A DNA stretch of 64,000 bases from assembly GCA_905331475.1 (NCBI GenBank), contig CAJNYU010004349.1:43089-107088 (forward strand), read 5' to 3'. Under the pieces are notes generated by a model. That model saw only the letters and a program-made list of their open reading frames with translations. It searched no databases and was not told the DNA's origin. The stretch is from Rotaria socialis (lineage: Eukaryota; Rotifera; Eurotatoria; Philodinida; Philodinidae). The translations under genes and the position numbers were made by a program. Shown here piece by piece: positions 63,885-64,000 of the stretch (positions are counted from its first letter, which is position 1; the number at the start of each line of letters is the position of its first letter).

Positions 63885-64000
63885 CAGTGAAACCTCTATT
63901 AATGAACACCTCTCTATAGTGAACACCTCCCATTTGAACAGATGTTTCGGAACCCCCGATCGATTTTTGCTGTAAACGTACCTCTGCGAGATGAACATCT
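63885..64000 (+). mobile_element. Left terminus of a pogo/Tigger-like element (cut by window edge)
   Basis: TA at 63883-63884 is followed by CAGTGAAACCTCTATTAATG and AACACC. This is the wording typical of pogo-class Tc1/mariner termini (CAGTGAAACCTC). The repeated GAACACCTC phrase inside is also typical. The element continues beyond the window, so the transposase is not visible. Superfamily assignment is by terminal similarity only. Confidence 0.6.

Overview
The window is nuclear DNA of a small-genome animal, most likely a bdelloid rotifer such as Rotaria or Adineta. It is AT-rich (roughly two thirds A+T by eye) and has no bacterial gene organisation. Genes are split by GT-AG introns, many only 45-80 bases long, and several encode metazoan families: a SNAPC3 subunit, a nuclear receptor, an ETS factor, RABGAP1 and DDAH. 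The rotifer assignment is inference. It rests on the tiny introns, an arginine ADP-ribosyltransferase fused to MORN repeats, and a crowd of small, degraded DNA transposons.

Layout. 1-960: 3' exons of an unidentified plus-strand gene. 3595-4805: SNAPC3. 5790-8588: an 11-exon nuclear receptor. 8589-15400: gene-free apart from a 694-bp hAT remnant with a perfect target duplication (14246-14939). 15401-16230: ETS-domain factor. 19624-20603: membrane-anchored CAP/GAPR-1-like protein. 20604-31861: a gene-poor desert with one small secreted-protein ORF (24104-24412, minus) and two non-autonomous elements. 31862-34223 (minus): ADP-ribosyltransferase-MORN fusion. 34224-37856: gene-free, with a 131-bp tandem duplication. 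37857-39636: half-size ABC transporter. 40723-43063: secreted protein of unknown function. 44504-46158 (minus): DDAH. 46343-52661 (minus): 23-exon RABGAP1, with a plus-strand ORF inside one of its introns (51260-51793). From about 57.1 kb to the end the window is a repeat zone holding palindromic minisatellites, foldback elements, a dead Tc1/mariner transposase, hairpins and a pogo-like terminus. One unknown minus-strand gene (61867-63123) is embedded in it, with an inverted-repeat block in an intron.

The genes do not form a pathway or operon. DDAH and RABGAP1 are only 184 bp apart on the same strand, but their roles (methylarginine turnover and Rab GTPase control) are unrelated. I rebuilt exons by hand from GT-AG boundaries and reading phase. 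For SNAPC3, the receptor, ETS, CAP, ART-MORN, ABC, the secreted protein, DDAH and RABGAP1, the exon lengths sum to an exact multiple of three and end in a stop. The points most worth a second look are the DDAH that seems to lack its catalytic cysteine, the ART-MORN fusion, the nested gene in RABGAP1, the receptor without an AF-2 helix, and the foldback element carrying a possible captured gene fragment.
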